Source of the DNA: Globisporangium splendens
Taxonomy: Eukaryota > Oomycota > Peronosporomycetes > Pythiales > Pythiaceae
NCBI GenBank assembly: GCA_006386115.1
Contig: VFIW01000103.1
Location: 62,001 to 126,000, forward strand
Direction of reading: 5' to 3'
DNA: 64,000 bases
A program made the translations under genes and the position numbers. Under the pieces are notes generated by a model, which was given only the letters and a program-made list of their open reading frames with translations, ran no database searches and was not told where the DNA came from. Positions 47,264 to 57,299 of this stretch are shown in pieces. Numbering within the stretch: position 1 is the first letter of the stretch; each line of letters begins with the position of its first letter.

Positions 47264-47466
47264 CCAAAAGAAGGAAGGGAGCTTTGCGCGATAACGTGCA
47301 AAAAGAGAAGTGAATTGGAATCTTTAGGTTTGAAATGCAAATCTGATGGGTTGTTCCTACGGAGTCCCCCCGTAAAGAGATTGGTCACGCAGAAACGCGT
47401 ACGCGACCAATCCCTCTGGATTCTTCTGTGTTCTTTCGTGTTCGGAAGAACTGAGCGCAGGAGAGA

Positions 47467-49125
47467 ATGCTCTGCGGGCTGGTTTGCCGAGGTGCTGCGC
47501 GCCTCAGCAGTAAAGGATTGTCCAAGCGCCGCAACTTGCACGAGGTGAGCCTCGCACAGATGTCTTCGATCGACAGTGACGCTGTCGATTACGACTCAAG
47601 TTGTGAGGAGGGAACTCCTTGCAATTCTCCTTTGAAATTCATCACGACGACTGTCGAGCGTGATGATCGGGCGGAAGAAGCAAAGCCTTCTTCCGGAGCG
47701 AAGCGTTCATTGCCCGTGGCTCTGTTGGATGAGCCTGCGCGGAAAAATCATAGTGAGGAGGAAGCTCCTCACGGAAAAGCGAGTGGAGCCATCGCAGCGA
47801 TTGACATTTCCGATGATGATGCATCGGATCGCACTGCGGTGGGGAAACTCGCGCAAGGAGGATTAGCATCAGCTGATCCTGCCTTGGTGAATGCAGCGAG
47901 AGGTATTCTCCTCTCGCTGGACGTACCCAATGGTGAATTGGATACTGTTGACCCACCCGAGGGCTTGCTCCTCGATGTGGAATCCGAGACTGATGCGCAG
48001 GTTACTGCGTCATCGGGGAATAGCGTGTCGCCACGCAATCTCGCCTTCCCGGCAGAGCAAAAGGATCCGGTGACGGGTCCTTCTGAAGGGATGGATTTCA
48101 TCCCTTCAAGCTGGAGCCATTTGTGGGCACCCAAACCCAATCGGGTTCGTGTGCATCGTGGCACCAAGCATGGGGGAACTCACGCGCTGTACGATGTGAG
48201 TGCTGTCAAGGACGATGGCTTCGTCCTTCGATAGAATTTCCATCCAAAGGCGCGTGAGGAGTTTTACATCGATTTGTTCAGTTCGATGCGATTCTTCGAC
48301 GGTCGGTCGAAGTTAAAGAAGTCTCACAGCACTGAGAAACAAGCGCTGTTCCTTTCGCAAGCGTGGAACGCCTTCATTGTGAATTTCAACGAAGACGCTG
48401 CGAAATGCATCGCTCGGTTGCGAGACAATCGAGAGATATTCCTCCGGCACAATGCATTTGGAAAGTTGTTGGCGATCCATGAAGACTGCATGGATCTTGG
48501 GGTTCCGTGTGGTGTCAAAACCACACCGATGGGTTGTCGCATCTGCGCAGATGATGCTTCTCAGCTGACTGAGGAGAATTTGCGCGGATACAACGGAATC
48601 AGGGTTCCTCACGGATTGCAAGATCGGATCCGTGAGTTGTGGAAGCGAGAGTCGGTTAGCATCGACTCTCGTATTGCTGCGCCAAGCCGGGGACATCGGC
48701 TTGGAGCACCAAGGCAGGCCCCCAGGTATCTCGATCTGGCGGGTAGCCCAGCCAACGAACGCGGTAAACGCGCTCCTTCTTCCCTCGCGACGATCGATCG
48801 CGATGAGCAAGTATCTTCTCCACGATCCAGCGTTGGTTCCCCTCGGAGTCACACAACGGAGGAGCTGGAGGAGGGAAGATCTGCTCGTGGCTCTGAGGTT
48901 CATTCTCAGAGCGATCTTCTTGAGCGACAGAAGTACGCCGAGCAAGAGAACGAGGTTCTCCGACTTCGGGCCGAGCTAGGCGAGATGACCGCGAAGCGCG
49001 AACAGCTCGAGGGGAGTCTTTCGAGGCTCGAGGCGGATCACAAGTTTGTTCTTGGGATCCTTCGTGAGCATGGTCTCTTGAAGAGGAAGAGACTGGCGAG
49101 TCATCGTGACGATGATACGCTTTGA
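47467..49125 (+). CDS. antisense ORF of element A (disordered N terminus, central domain, coiled coil), one in-frame TAG
   Basis: On the strand opposite gag-pol a single frame runs from ATG 47467 (a second ATG at 47560 begins an acidic Ser/Asp/Glu-rich region) to 49125, interrupted only by TAG at 48232-48234. The first about 1.2 kb lies outside pol, so it is not kept open by pol coding. Residues before the TAG include SSWSHLWAPKPNRV and HALYDVSAV; just after it comes REEFYIDLFSSMRFFDG, then a possible metal-binding CGVKTTPMGCRIC. The last about 65 residues (LLERQKYAEQENEVLRLRAE onward) form a predicted coiled coil with a basic end. The last 470 bp overprint the pol linker and chromodomain. 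The TAG may be a recent mutation or a readthrough site. Confidence 0.6.
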
Positions 49126-52100
49126 GACGCCCGACGTAGAACGTCGGGTGTAGACGCATGATCGGAGGAAGCTCCAACGTGTATGCGTCTCCAATCCTTT
49201 CAAGGACCTTGAAAGGGCCAATGTATCTTGGCAGCAACTTGTTGCTGTCACTACTCACCACTCTGTTCGGTAGGTTAGCAGTCGATAATAAAACAAACGA
49301 ATTTCGTTGAAACTCGTTCGTGTTTTTGCGGCCACTCTTGTCCGCTTGTTCTTTCTGACCATCCACTGCGTCAGCAATTGAATCGCGGACGAAGCGGATG
49401 ACAGCTTGTCGCTGCAACACTGTTGTAACGATGTCTTTGTCGACGATCGCCGCATGAGCAGTTGCCTGCCCATGATGGTGCGAGATCTCCGCGCTCTTCG
49501 CTTGTTCCGAAGCAGCTGCTTCGCGGACTCCTCCCCCACTCAAGGGAGATGTCACCGACGGAGGGGACATCCCACCGAGGATGGACGGAACACGTGGGTG
49601 CCTGAGGGCGTTCACGTAGAATGGCGTGTGCCCGGTTGAGACATGCACAGAGTTGTTGATTGCAAACTCTGCGAGAGGGAGACATTCATTCCAGTGAGTG
49701 AATGAATGCGCATAGCTGCGCAGAATATCCTCGAGCGTGCGATTTACACGCTCGGTCTGACCATCTGTCTGCGGATGATCAGCTGTCGACATCTTGAGCT
49801 GAGTGCCCAAGAGTCGGAACAACTCTTGCCAGAAGGCAGCTGTGAATCGTGGATCTCGGTCCGACACGATTTCAGTGGGCATTCCGTGTAACCTAAACAC
49901 AGAATCCAGGAATATCTCTGCTGTCTGCTTTGCGGTGATGCTAGCAGGGACAGCGCTGAGATGGACCATCTTACTGAAGCGATCCACGATAACGAGGATG
50001 CCAGTCTTCTTGCTGGAGTCAGCAGGAAGACCGAAGATGAGATCCATCGAGACTGACTTCCAACAGTCCGTTGGAACTGGCAGAGATCGCAGCGGTGTGT
50101 TGGTCACCGGTGCTGGCTTTACGCGCTGGCACACTTCGCACGCGCGTACGTATTTGCGGACCCACTTGTATTGGTGGGACCAATAGAAGTCGCGGGAAAG
50201 CGCGAGATACGTTTTCTCGCGTCCTGGGTGGCCGCGGAAAGGCGCATCGTGGTACTCGAAGAGCACGCGATTGCGAAGACCACTGTCGTTTGGAACGACA
50301 GTGCGCGGTACGTCGCTGTCATCTGTACGGTAGTAGAGAACATCGTTGTGCATCTCGCAACGATGTAGACGGGCGCGTTGAGCCGGATCCAACGCCTTGA
50401 GCGACTTATCAGACGGGTCTGACAAGTGGGCAACAAGTCGACTGATGTCGCTATCTGTCGCATACGCTCTTTTGATATCGTCGAGGAGCGACGATGTCGG
50501 CGTGCTTTCCCGTGTGATTGCCATCACACGGTCTTCCTTTGAGTCGTTTGCTTTCGACTCAAAGTCTGGGCGACGTGATAATGCATCCGCGATCACATTG
50601 AATCGTCCGGGTTTGTACTCGACGTCAAACTCGTACTCCGCAAAGAAAGAAAGCCATCGGGCCATTCTTTGCGACAGATGTGGCGACTTCACTGCGGTGC
50701 GGAGCGAAGCGTAGTCAGTGTAAACGGTGAACCGTTTACTTCCGAGCAAATACACTCTGAACTTCGTAAGAGCGTACTTCATGGCAAGCAACTCCTTGTC
50801 ATGAACCGGATAATTGCGCTCAGCTGGCTTCAGCTGACGCGACTGATAGCAGATCACGCGTTCTCGATCTGCATCGTCGCGCTGCATGAGCGCGCATCCG
50901 ATTGCAAAGTCGGATGCATCACAGACCACATAGAATGGTCGCTCGTGATCAGCGATCGCGAGAACCGGAGCCTCCATGAGGCTGCGTTTCACCTTGACGA
51001 ATGCATCTTGACATTCGCCGGACCACTTCCAATCGACGTCTTTCTTCAGTAATGATGAAAGAGGTCGGATGATACCCGCATAGTTCTGCGAGTACTTATG
51101 GAGATACGTCGCAAGACCGAGGAACTTGCGAAGATCCTTTTGGCTTGTTGGAACAGGCCAGTCGTTGATCGCCTTGATCTTTTCGGGATCAGGACGCACT
51201 CCGTTCTTGCCGACAAAGCAGCCGAGAACGGGGATCTCATCAACACCAAACATACACTTTTGTATATTGGCGTACAGCTTGTGCTTCCGCATCAAGTCCA
51301 ATAGCTGTCGGAGGTGCTCTTTGTGCACTTTCACATCGGATGCAGCGTCCGATGCACGACTGTGTATGAACACGTCGTCAAAATAGCTTGGTGCGAAGTC
51401 TCGCACTGGACGTAACAGTTGCGTGACGCATCTATTGAACGTGGTGGGAGCATTTGTTAGTCCCTGTGGCATTGCAAGCCACTCCCACAGCATCCCACTC
51501 GGGGTGCTGACAGCCGTGAGAGGAATATCCTTCTCATGCATCAAGATTTGATAGAATCCATCTCTCAAATCGATCGTACTAAAGATAGTACTACCTTGCA
51601 TGCTGTCAACGATGACATCTTTGCGAGGTATCGGCGTTTGCGCCGGGATTGTTGCCGCATTCAACTTGTTGAACGCATGCACGATCCTCCAACCTCCTGT
51701 GGCCATTTTCACACAGAAGATGGGACTGCAGTGCGGAGAATTCGACTCGCGCACTTGCCCTGCTTTACGACGAGCTTCAAAGAACTCGTCGATCACCTTG
51801 ACTTGCTCTCGAGGCAGTGGCCATTGCCTCGTGACGCAGTACTTTGTTCCCGGCTTGAGATCAATCTCATGCCGAACTCCTTTGTCTGTCGGAAGACGAC
51901 TGGGAACTTCTTCTGGGAATACGTCTTCGTATTCCTTCAATAGTCCGTAGAATGGACTGTCCTTCAGGGATTCCCATCCCTGAGCCTGGAATCGTTCCTT
52001 CTTCGTTGGCTCGTCGAGCACATCAGTGTCTATCACTGATGACGACGCAAGGAAACATTCACCGAGTGGGTGCCTCTGCACTGCCGACTCGGCATTGCTC

Positions 52101-52282
52101 GATTCCTGAGGAGCAATATAACATATCTGCTCGAGGGTGCCTCGATGCAGTTCTTTCATGAACCGTTTCTGGCTCATGACGGGTAGCGTCGCCACTTCCG
52201 AAGCGTCCTTCGGAGGGTCTTCTAACGCCATCTCGTGAATATGAGATTCATCCTCATCAGTGACCATGACACTGATGACTTC
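48656..52282 (-). CDS. element A pol: reverse transcriptase, RNase H, integrase, chromodomain
   Basis: About 1208 uninterrupted codons; the open frame runs on into B's LTR (to 52402), but that part is not native. In order: RT (PHCSPIFCVKMATGGWR, GLTNAPTTFNRC, catalytic SYFDDVFIH), RNase H (FYVVCDASDFAIG, RNYPVHDKELLAMKYAL, YTDYASLRTA, where most relatives have TDH), the integrase zinc region (H-H-C-C; CEVCQRVKP), the integrase core (SMDLIFGLP, VSDRDPRFTAAFW, glutamate in QTDGQTERVNRTLE), HPTFYVGRLK, a Ser/Arg/Pro-rich linker, and a C-terminal chromodomain (YRVRWLGYPPDRDTWGP), which in chromoviruses guides integration to heterochromatin. The protease-to-RT connection lies across the B insertion and appears frameshifted. 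Confidence 0.9.
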   Translation of the reverse strand, partial: EVISVMVTDEDESHIHEMALEDPPKDASEVATLPVMSQKRFMKELHRGTLEQICYIAPQESSNAESAVQRHPLGECFLASSSVIDTDVLDEPTKKERFQAQGWESLKDSPFYGLLKEYEDVFPEEVPSRLPTDKGVRHEIDLKPGTKYCVTRQWPLPREQVKVIDEFFEARRKAGQVRESNSPHCSPIFCVKMATGGWRIVHAFNKLNAATIPAQTPIPRKDVIVDSMQGSTIFSTIDLRDGFYQILMHEKDIPLTAVSTPSGMLWEWLAMPQGLTNAPTTFNRCVTQLLRPVRDFAPSYFDDVFIHSRASDAASDVKVHKEHLRQLLDLMRKHKLYANIQKCMFGVDEIPVLGCFVGKNGVRPDPEKIKAINDWPVPTSQKDLRKFLGLATYLHKYSQNYAGIIRPLSSLLKKDVDWKWSGECQDAFVKVKRSLMEAPVLAIADHERPFYVVCDASDFAIGCALMQRDDADRERVICYQSRQLKPAERNYPVHDKELLAMKYALTKFRVYLLGSKRFTVYTDYASLRTAVKSPHLSQRMARWLSFFAEYEFDVEYKPGRFNVIADALSRRPDFESKANDSKEDRVMAITRESTPTSSLLDDIKRAYATDSDISRLVAHLSDPSDKSLKALDPAQRARLHRCEMHNDVLYYRTDDSDVPRTVVPNDSGLRNRVLFEYHDAPFRGHPGREKTYLALSRDFYWSHQYKWVRKYVRACEVCQRVKPAPVTNTPLRSLPVPTDCWKSVSMDLIFGLPADSSKKTGILVIVDRFSKMVHLSAVPASITAKQTAEIFLDSVFRLHGMPTEIVSDRDPRFTAAFWQELFRLLGTQLKMSTADHPQTDGQTERVNRTLEDILRSYAHSFTHWNECLPLAEFAINNSVHVSTGHTPFYVNALRHPRVPSILGGMSPPSVTSPLSGGGVREAAASEQAKSAEISHHHGQATAHAAIVDKDIVTTVLQRQAVIRFVRDSIADAVDGQKEQADKSGRKNTNEFQRNSFVLLSTANLPNRVVSSDSNKLLPRYIGPFKVLERIGDAYTLELPPIMRLHPTFYVGRLKAYHRHDDSPVSSSSRDHAHEGSQEQTCDPPRASKDSPRAVRASRSSRLARPEVGEPRSLARRTSVAQEDRSENEPQSHEQIFPPPAPPLCDSEGNQRWIVEKILAHRDRSSRGKKERVYRVRWLGYPPDRDTWGPALVLQADVPGLAQQYESRC
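52278..52282. repeat. target-site duplication of element B, left (ACTTC)
   Basis: ACTTC here and at 59926-59930 immediately flank the two LTRs, as expected for a 5-bp gypsy integrase cut. It interrupts element A between protease and RT. Confidence 0.95.
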
Positions 52283-52931
52283 TGTAAAAGGGCGCTGTTC
52301 ACAACAGTCCCTTAAACACGGCACACACGCTTGTGCCAGAGGAAGCGTCTCCCGACTTGGAGGGAGGAAGGAAGACTTGAGGGCTTGGTGGTAAAATTGC
52401 AACTGAATTAAAATGCTTATGGTTCCTGTCGCTACATGTAAATGAACCCCAAGGGCTCCTAGAGGTTTTATAACTAAAACCTAAACATACACAATAAAAC
52501 CTATGAATCTGATATATAAAACCTTGGGTACACTGAGGTTGAACCCAGGGGATCTTCGAGAAACTTGAACTTGAAGTCCCGTGGAAAATTCCCTGCAAAG
52601 TGAGTGGCTACAGCCACTCACTTTAGGTGGCAGAGACACGTTGGTCTCATCACCAGTGCAGTTTCCCAAGTAGGAACCATCACTCGGTACTTGATTAGTA
52701 CATGGATGTCATCACTCTGTACTGATTAGTACATGTGAACAACATTCTGCACTGATCAGCACAGAGAGCGCTCGTGACGTCATGGGATGACGTCACATGT
52801 GCATGTGGGGACTGTCATACCGTAATCCCTTTGTTAATTGTCTCTCCACAATGCACACTGAAGGTGGTGTGTGGCACACTAATCTGGGAACAGATCCACC
52901 TTCATGTAATGGCTAGGTATAGCCCATTACA
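52283..52931 (-). repeat. element B 3' LTR
   Basis: Sense sequence starts TGTAATGGGC and ends CCCTTTTACA. It contains three imperfect palindromes built on GTACT-GATTAGTAC and GCACTGATCAGCAC, two TGACGTCA sites, and TATA-like motifs on both strands (TATATAAAA on plus near 52.51 kb; TTATAAAACC on minus near 52.47 kb). A polypurine tract (AAGGAGGGGATGA, minus strand) lies just inside, at 52932-52944. Confidence 0.95.
52775..52795. promoter_or_regulatory. paired CRE/ATF-type sites in the element B 3' LTR
   Basis: Two perfect TGACGTCA octamers at 52775-52782 and 52788-52795, five bases apart. In the 5' LTR the first is CGACGTCA and the second intact (59782-59789); element C's LTR keeps one at 62121-62128. 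TGACGTCA is the classical palindromic bZIP (CREB/ATF) target. Confidence 0.7.
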
Positions 52932-53007
52932 TCATCCCCTCCTTAAAGTCACAAGTACCTTGCGTACTTTTGCAGACCTTTCGGAGCAGTTCACTTTCCA
53001 ATCGGCC

Positions 53008-54075
53008 ATGAAGCGACCAAGTGACCAAGTGAACCAAGGTGAAGAACGTCCGTTGTCCAAGCGACAGCAGACAGCTCCAGAACTCTTCGACGTATCCTCC
53101 ATTCTGAAGAAGAAGGGGGATCTCGAGTTCTACAAGGAGCGGTTCTTCAGTTGGCGTCGGATCAACAATCGTGATCCGAACCAACCCATCGCAGCCCAGA
53201 GAGACTCATGGCGAACGTTTGTTCGTCTTGAGAACGAGAACCAAATGGAGCGTCTTCTTCGTCGCGGCAACGCTCGTGCCCAAAGAAGAACTCCTGCTGA
53301 CGACAGAGCGAATCCCAGCTCTGGTCGTCGTAGTGTCGCTCCTGGCGACGCTACAAGTGGTTCTCGTAGCTGCGGACCACGTCGGGAACATCAGACTCCA
53401 TCGTCTGCCGTGGTTCCCACGTGTCCGAGCTCGGTGGATATCCACGCCACCGAACTCTGTAGAAGCGTTGATGGTTCAACCACTTCTTTCCTCGACGATG
53501 AGTCGGTCGATCTTCATGATCAACAATCGACTCAACCACCCAGCGATGATCTCCCTGAGAGTCTATCAATGGGGGTGGGGCTGAACGCGAAAACGATTGA
53601 GCGACTCTGGAAGTGGAAGAGTGCTCATCGCGCTCAGATTGAGACACTGGAAGTTCGCGATGCGATCCTTTCGGATCGGTGCGAGAGCCTCGAGGACCAA
53701 GTGAAGGAGCAGGAGTCGCGGATCGACTCGCTGACCTTTGGTCCCGCCCAGTATCGGGCTTTGGAGTCCCGTTTCGAGCAACGGTTCGAGCAAGTCCAGG
53801 GCGAACTTGAGCGACTCCAAAAGGCTGAGAAGGCTCGTGAAATGCATCACGAACGTCTACTGCGCTCTGTGGAAGAGGCAGGGACGGCTCTTGAGGTACT
53901 CCGCAAGGAGTATAACTCGCGCCTTCTCGTGCTGGAAGCTGTGAAGGAGGAGTCCTTCGATGTGCTTCAGCGCCTTTACGCCGAGAAGAATCTCCAAAGC
54001 GATGAGCTGTTTGCTCTTCGCAATCAAGTGGAGAGTCTTCAAGATCAGCTTGATCGTCTACAAAAGACTTCGTAG
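53008..54075 (+). CDS. antisense ORF of element B with C-terminal coiled coil
   Basis: 355 codons, ATG 53008 to TAG 54073-54075, on the strand opposite gag-pol, beginning 77 bp inside the 3' LTR. The first 343 bp do not overlap pol; the last 725 bp overprint the pol linker and chromodomain. The N-terminal part (MKRPSDQ, PLSKRQQ, then FDVSSILKKKGDLEFYKERF and SWRTFVRLENENQMERLLR) has weak spacing similarity to the element A antisense protein (YDVSAV, EEFYIDLF, AWNAFIV). Residues about 95-190 are low-complexity Ser/Arg/Thr. From about 200 to the end there is a long heptad-rich coiled coil (FEQRFEQVQGELERLQKAEK; LRNQVESLQDQLDRLQK). No recognised DNA-binding basic region. Function unknown. Confidence 0.65.
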   Translation: MKRPSDQVNQGEERPLSKRQQTAPELFDVSSILKKKGDLEFYKERFFSWRRINNRDPNQPIAAQRDSWRTFVRLENENQMERLLRRGNARAQRRTPADDRANPSSGRRSVAPGDATSGSRSCGPRREHQTPSSAVVPTCPSSVDIHATELCRSVDGSTTSFLDDESVDLHDQQSTQPPSDDLPESLSMGVGLNAKTIERLWKWKSAHRAQIETLEVRDAILSDRCESLEDQVKEQESRIDSLTFGPAQYRALESRFEQRFEQVQGELERLQKAEKAREMHHERLLRSVEEAGTALEVLRKEYNSRLLVLEAVKEESFDVLQRLYAEKNLQSDELFALRNQVESLQDQLDRLQKTS

Positions 54076-57000
54076 GATCAGCTGATCCACTTGGAAGGTA
54101 AGGCTTTAGTCTACCCACATAAAATGTAGGGTGTAGACGCATGCGTGTAGGTATGTCTAGCGTGTAGGCATCACCATTGCATTTAACCACCTTGAACGGT
54201 CCAATGAACCTTGGCAGAAGCTTCGAGCTTCCCAAGTTGGACACTGCATGTTCAGGCAGGTTCGCCGTGCTAAGTAATACAAGATCATTGATCTTATACA
54301 CTTGCTTGTTCTTCCTTCCGCTCTTGTCTGCTTGTTCCTTTTGCAGATCCTGAGCCTTCGCGATTGCGTCTCGAACAAACCTCACAACGGCTTGTCTCCT
54401 CACAACAAAGTCATCGACTTGCTGTTCCTCACGACTTGTTAGGTCGTTGAGGGGTTTCATCGAGTCAAAATTGGCTTTTAACTCGGCAACAGCATTCAGG
54501 TCATACGACGACTTCGGCTTATTGCCTTTAGCCGTAGTCCCTCCCCCACTTAAGGTAGAGACCTCACCCATTATGGAAGCAGGCACTCGAGGGTGAATGC
54601 CATAGTTCACATAAAATGGAGAGTGACCTGTCGAGACATGCGTGGAGTTGTTCAACGCAAACTCGGCAAGAGGGAGAAACTCACTCCACTCTTTGAAAGA
54701 CGTCGCATAACTGCGCAACACGTCTTCAAGGACACGATTCACTCGTTCAGTTTGACCATCCGTTTCAGGATGTGCCGCTGTGGATATGGACAACTTGGTG
54801 TCCAGAAGTCCGAACAGTGCACGCCAAAACTTGGACGTAAACCGAGTGTCACGGTCAGACACGATCTCAACGGGCAGGCCATGCAGACGGAATACGACGT
54901 CTACAAAGACCTTGGCCGTCATTTCGGCTGAGATCTTGTCCGAAACCGGCGCAAGATGGACCATCTTGCTGAATCGGTCCACAAACACTAGGATGCCATT
55001 GCGTCCGTGTTTGTCACGCGGAAGTCCGAATATGAAATCCATACTCACAGACTTCCAACTGTCCGATGGGACAGCCAATGAACGAAGTGGTGCCTGAGTG
55101 GAACCAGAAGGTTTCACTCGTTGGCAGATCTCGCAAGTCCTCACATACTTGCGAACCCACTTGTACATGTGTGGCCAGTAGTAATCCCGGGAAAGACTGA
55201 GAAACGTTTTCTCACGTCCGAGATGGCCACCAGAAGGACTGTCATGGTACTCATACAAGAGTCGATGACGCAGACCTTCGTCGTTGGGAACAACAACCCT
55301 TGCTGTATCCCCTTGTTCAACCGCATAGTACAACAACCCATTGTGTACTCGGAAGCGGTGAACTCGCGATCTTGTGCGTGACGGAAGACCTTGCAGTGCT
55401 TTGTCCGAAGGGTTTTTGAAATACTTCAACAAGTCCTGACATGTTTCGTCAGACTTGTACCCTTCGACAATGTCTTCTCGCACTGTAGTCGTTGCTTGCA
55501 CTGCGATCGCTTGAATGTCTTCACAGAGTCGACACGCTCCGTCCGTGTCTTCGCTCTTGGTCTTCGGATCATAGTCCGGACGTCTTGACAGCGCATCGGC
55601 TAAGATGTTCGTCTTGCCTGGCTTGTAGTGTACAACAAAGTTGTACTCTGCAAAGAAGGAGAACCATCTCGCCATTCTTTGCGACAAGTGAGGAGTCTTT
55701 ACCGCTGTACGCAGCGACGCATGATCTGTGTAGATCGCAAAGCGCTCCTCTCCAAGCAGATACACACGGAACTTGACCAAAGAATACTTCATCGCAAGAA
55801 GTTCCTTGTCATGAACTGGGTAGTTCCGTTCTGCGGGTCGGAGTTGTCGTGACTGATACGACACAACTCGCTCATGACCCTCATCATCGTGTTGCATCAA
55901 GGCGCAACCGATGGCATAGTCGCTTGCATCGCAAACCACATGAAAAGGCTTGTCGTGGTTTGCAATTGCCAGCACGGGAGCTTCTCGCAGACTCCTCTTC
56001 ACTTCGGCAAATGCCATTTGATGGTCACTGGACCACTCCCACTCAATGTCCTTCTTCAGGAGCTGTGTGAGGGGTTGCACCAACGCTGCATAATTGCGCG
56101 TGTACTTGTGCAAGTAGTTGGCCAAACCCAGCCATTGTCTCAGCTGTTTGACATTCTGAGGCACAGGCCAATCGTCAATAGCTTTGACCTTCTCCGGATC
56201 AACTCGAACGCCATGCTTTCCCACAAAGCAACCGAGAACGGGGATCTCTGGTGCAAAGAATATGCACTTCTTCAGGTTAGCGTAGAGCTTGTTCTCTCGC
56301 ATGACCTGAAAGACTTGACGAGATGGTCAAGATGAACATCAACGTCAGACTTTTCACCCGTGGTTTTACTATGAACGAAAATATCGTCAAAGTAACTCGG
56401 TGCAAACCCTCTCAATGGACGAAGTAAATTCGTGACCATCCTATTGAAAGTCGCAGGAGCGTTCTTCAAACCCTGTGGCATCACTAACCATTCCCACAGC
56501 ATACCACTCGGGGTACTCACTGCAGTTAGTGGTACATCGTCTTCGCGCATTCGAATCTGATAGAACCCATCTTTCAGATCGATAGCACTAAAGACGGTGC
56601 TGCCAACCATTCCATCAAGGATCATGTCCTTGCGCGGAACCGGAGTCTGGGCTGGAATTGTCGCGTCGTTCAGCTTGTTGAAAGCGTGAACAATGCGCCA
56701 ACCTCCAGTTGCCTTCTTCACACAGAAGGTTGGGCTACAATGTGGAGACTTGCTCTCTCGCACATGCCCAGCCTTGGCACGTTGCGCAAAGAACTCGTCG
56801 ATCGCAACGACTTGTTCTCTTGGCAACGGCCACTGCCGTGTGATACAATACTTCGTGCCAGGAAGTATGTCAATCTCATGACGAACGCCTCTATCGAATG
56901 GCAGTTCGTCCGGCACCTTGTCTGGGAATATGTCCTCATATTCCTTGACAAGTTCATACACGGGGTTCGTCTTGAGAGCGTCCCATGACTGCTCCTCGAA

Positions 57001-57196
57001 CCTTCTCCTTCCGTGTCTTCTCATCGAACACTTCAGCCTCCGTTGCTGATACCGTGTTGATGTCTTCTGCGTCGTCAACATCGACGATCATGCAGACCTG
57101 CGAAATTTCGCCTTTCGCTAGGCTACGCTTCAGCGTCTTCTTGCTCATCCATGGCAAGGAAATCAAACTCTTCGACTGAGCTTGGAGGATTTTCAA
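53351..57196 (-). pseudogene. element B pol: RT, RNase H, integrase, chromodomain, frameshifted
   Basis: Domains in order: a pre-RT region (WMSKKTLKRSLAKGEISQVC, 57196-57010), RT (CSPTFCVKKATGGWR, SYFDDIFVHSK, 57081-56272), then RT end, RNase H (YTDHASLRTAV), integrase (zinc region with CEICQRVKP; SMDFIFGLP, VSDRDTRFTSKFW, PETDGQTERVNRVLE), HPTFYVGRLK, linker and chromodomain (YRVRWRGYPPSSDTWEP) in the 56302-53351 frame. Frame changes are needed near 57165, 57010 and 56312-56322; the last falls between HLDHLVKSF and VMRENKLYANLKK and looks like a single-base loss. Integrase to chromodomain is one intact frame of about 980 codons. Confidence 0.88.
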
Positions 57197-57299
57197 TCTT
57201 CACGTGACGGATTACATCCACGTCACCATCTTCATTGTAGACCGCGATATTCGCAAACTCGCTTGAAATGTCTTGTGCTTGGACACTTCCTTCGTCACC

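Noticed and set aside
48960..49125. Antisense protein of element A as a true bZIP factor
   Set aside because: The coiled coil is clear but no basic region with the N-x7-R pattern precedes it, so only a coiled coil is claimed.
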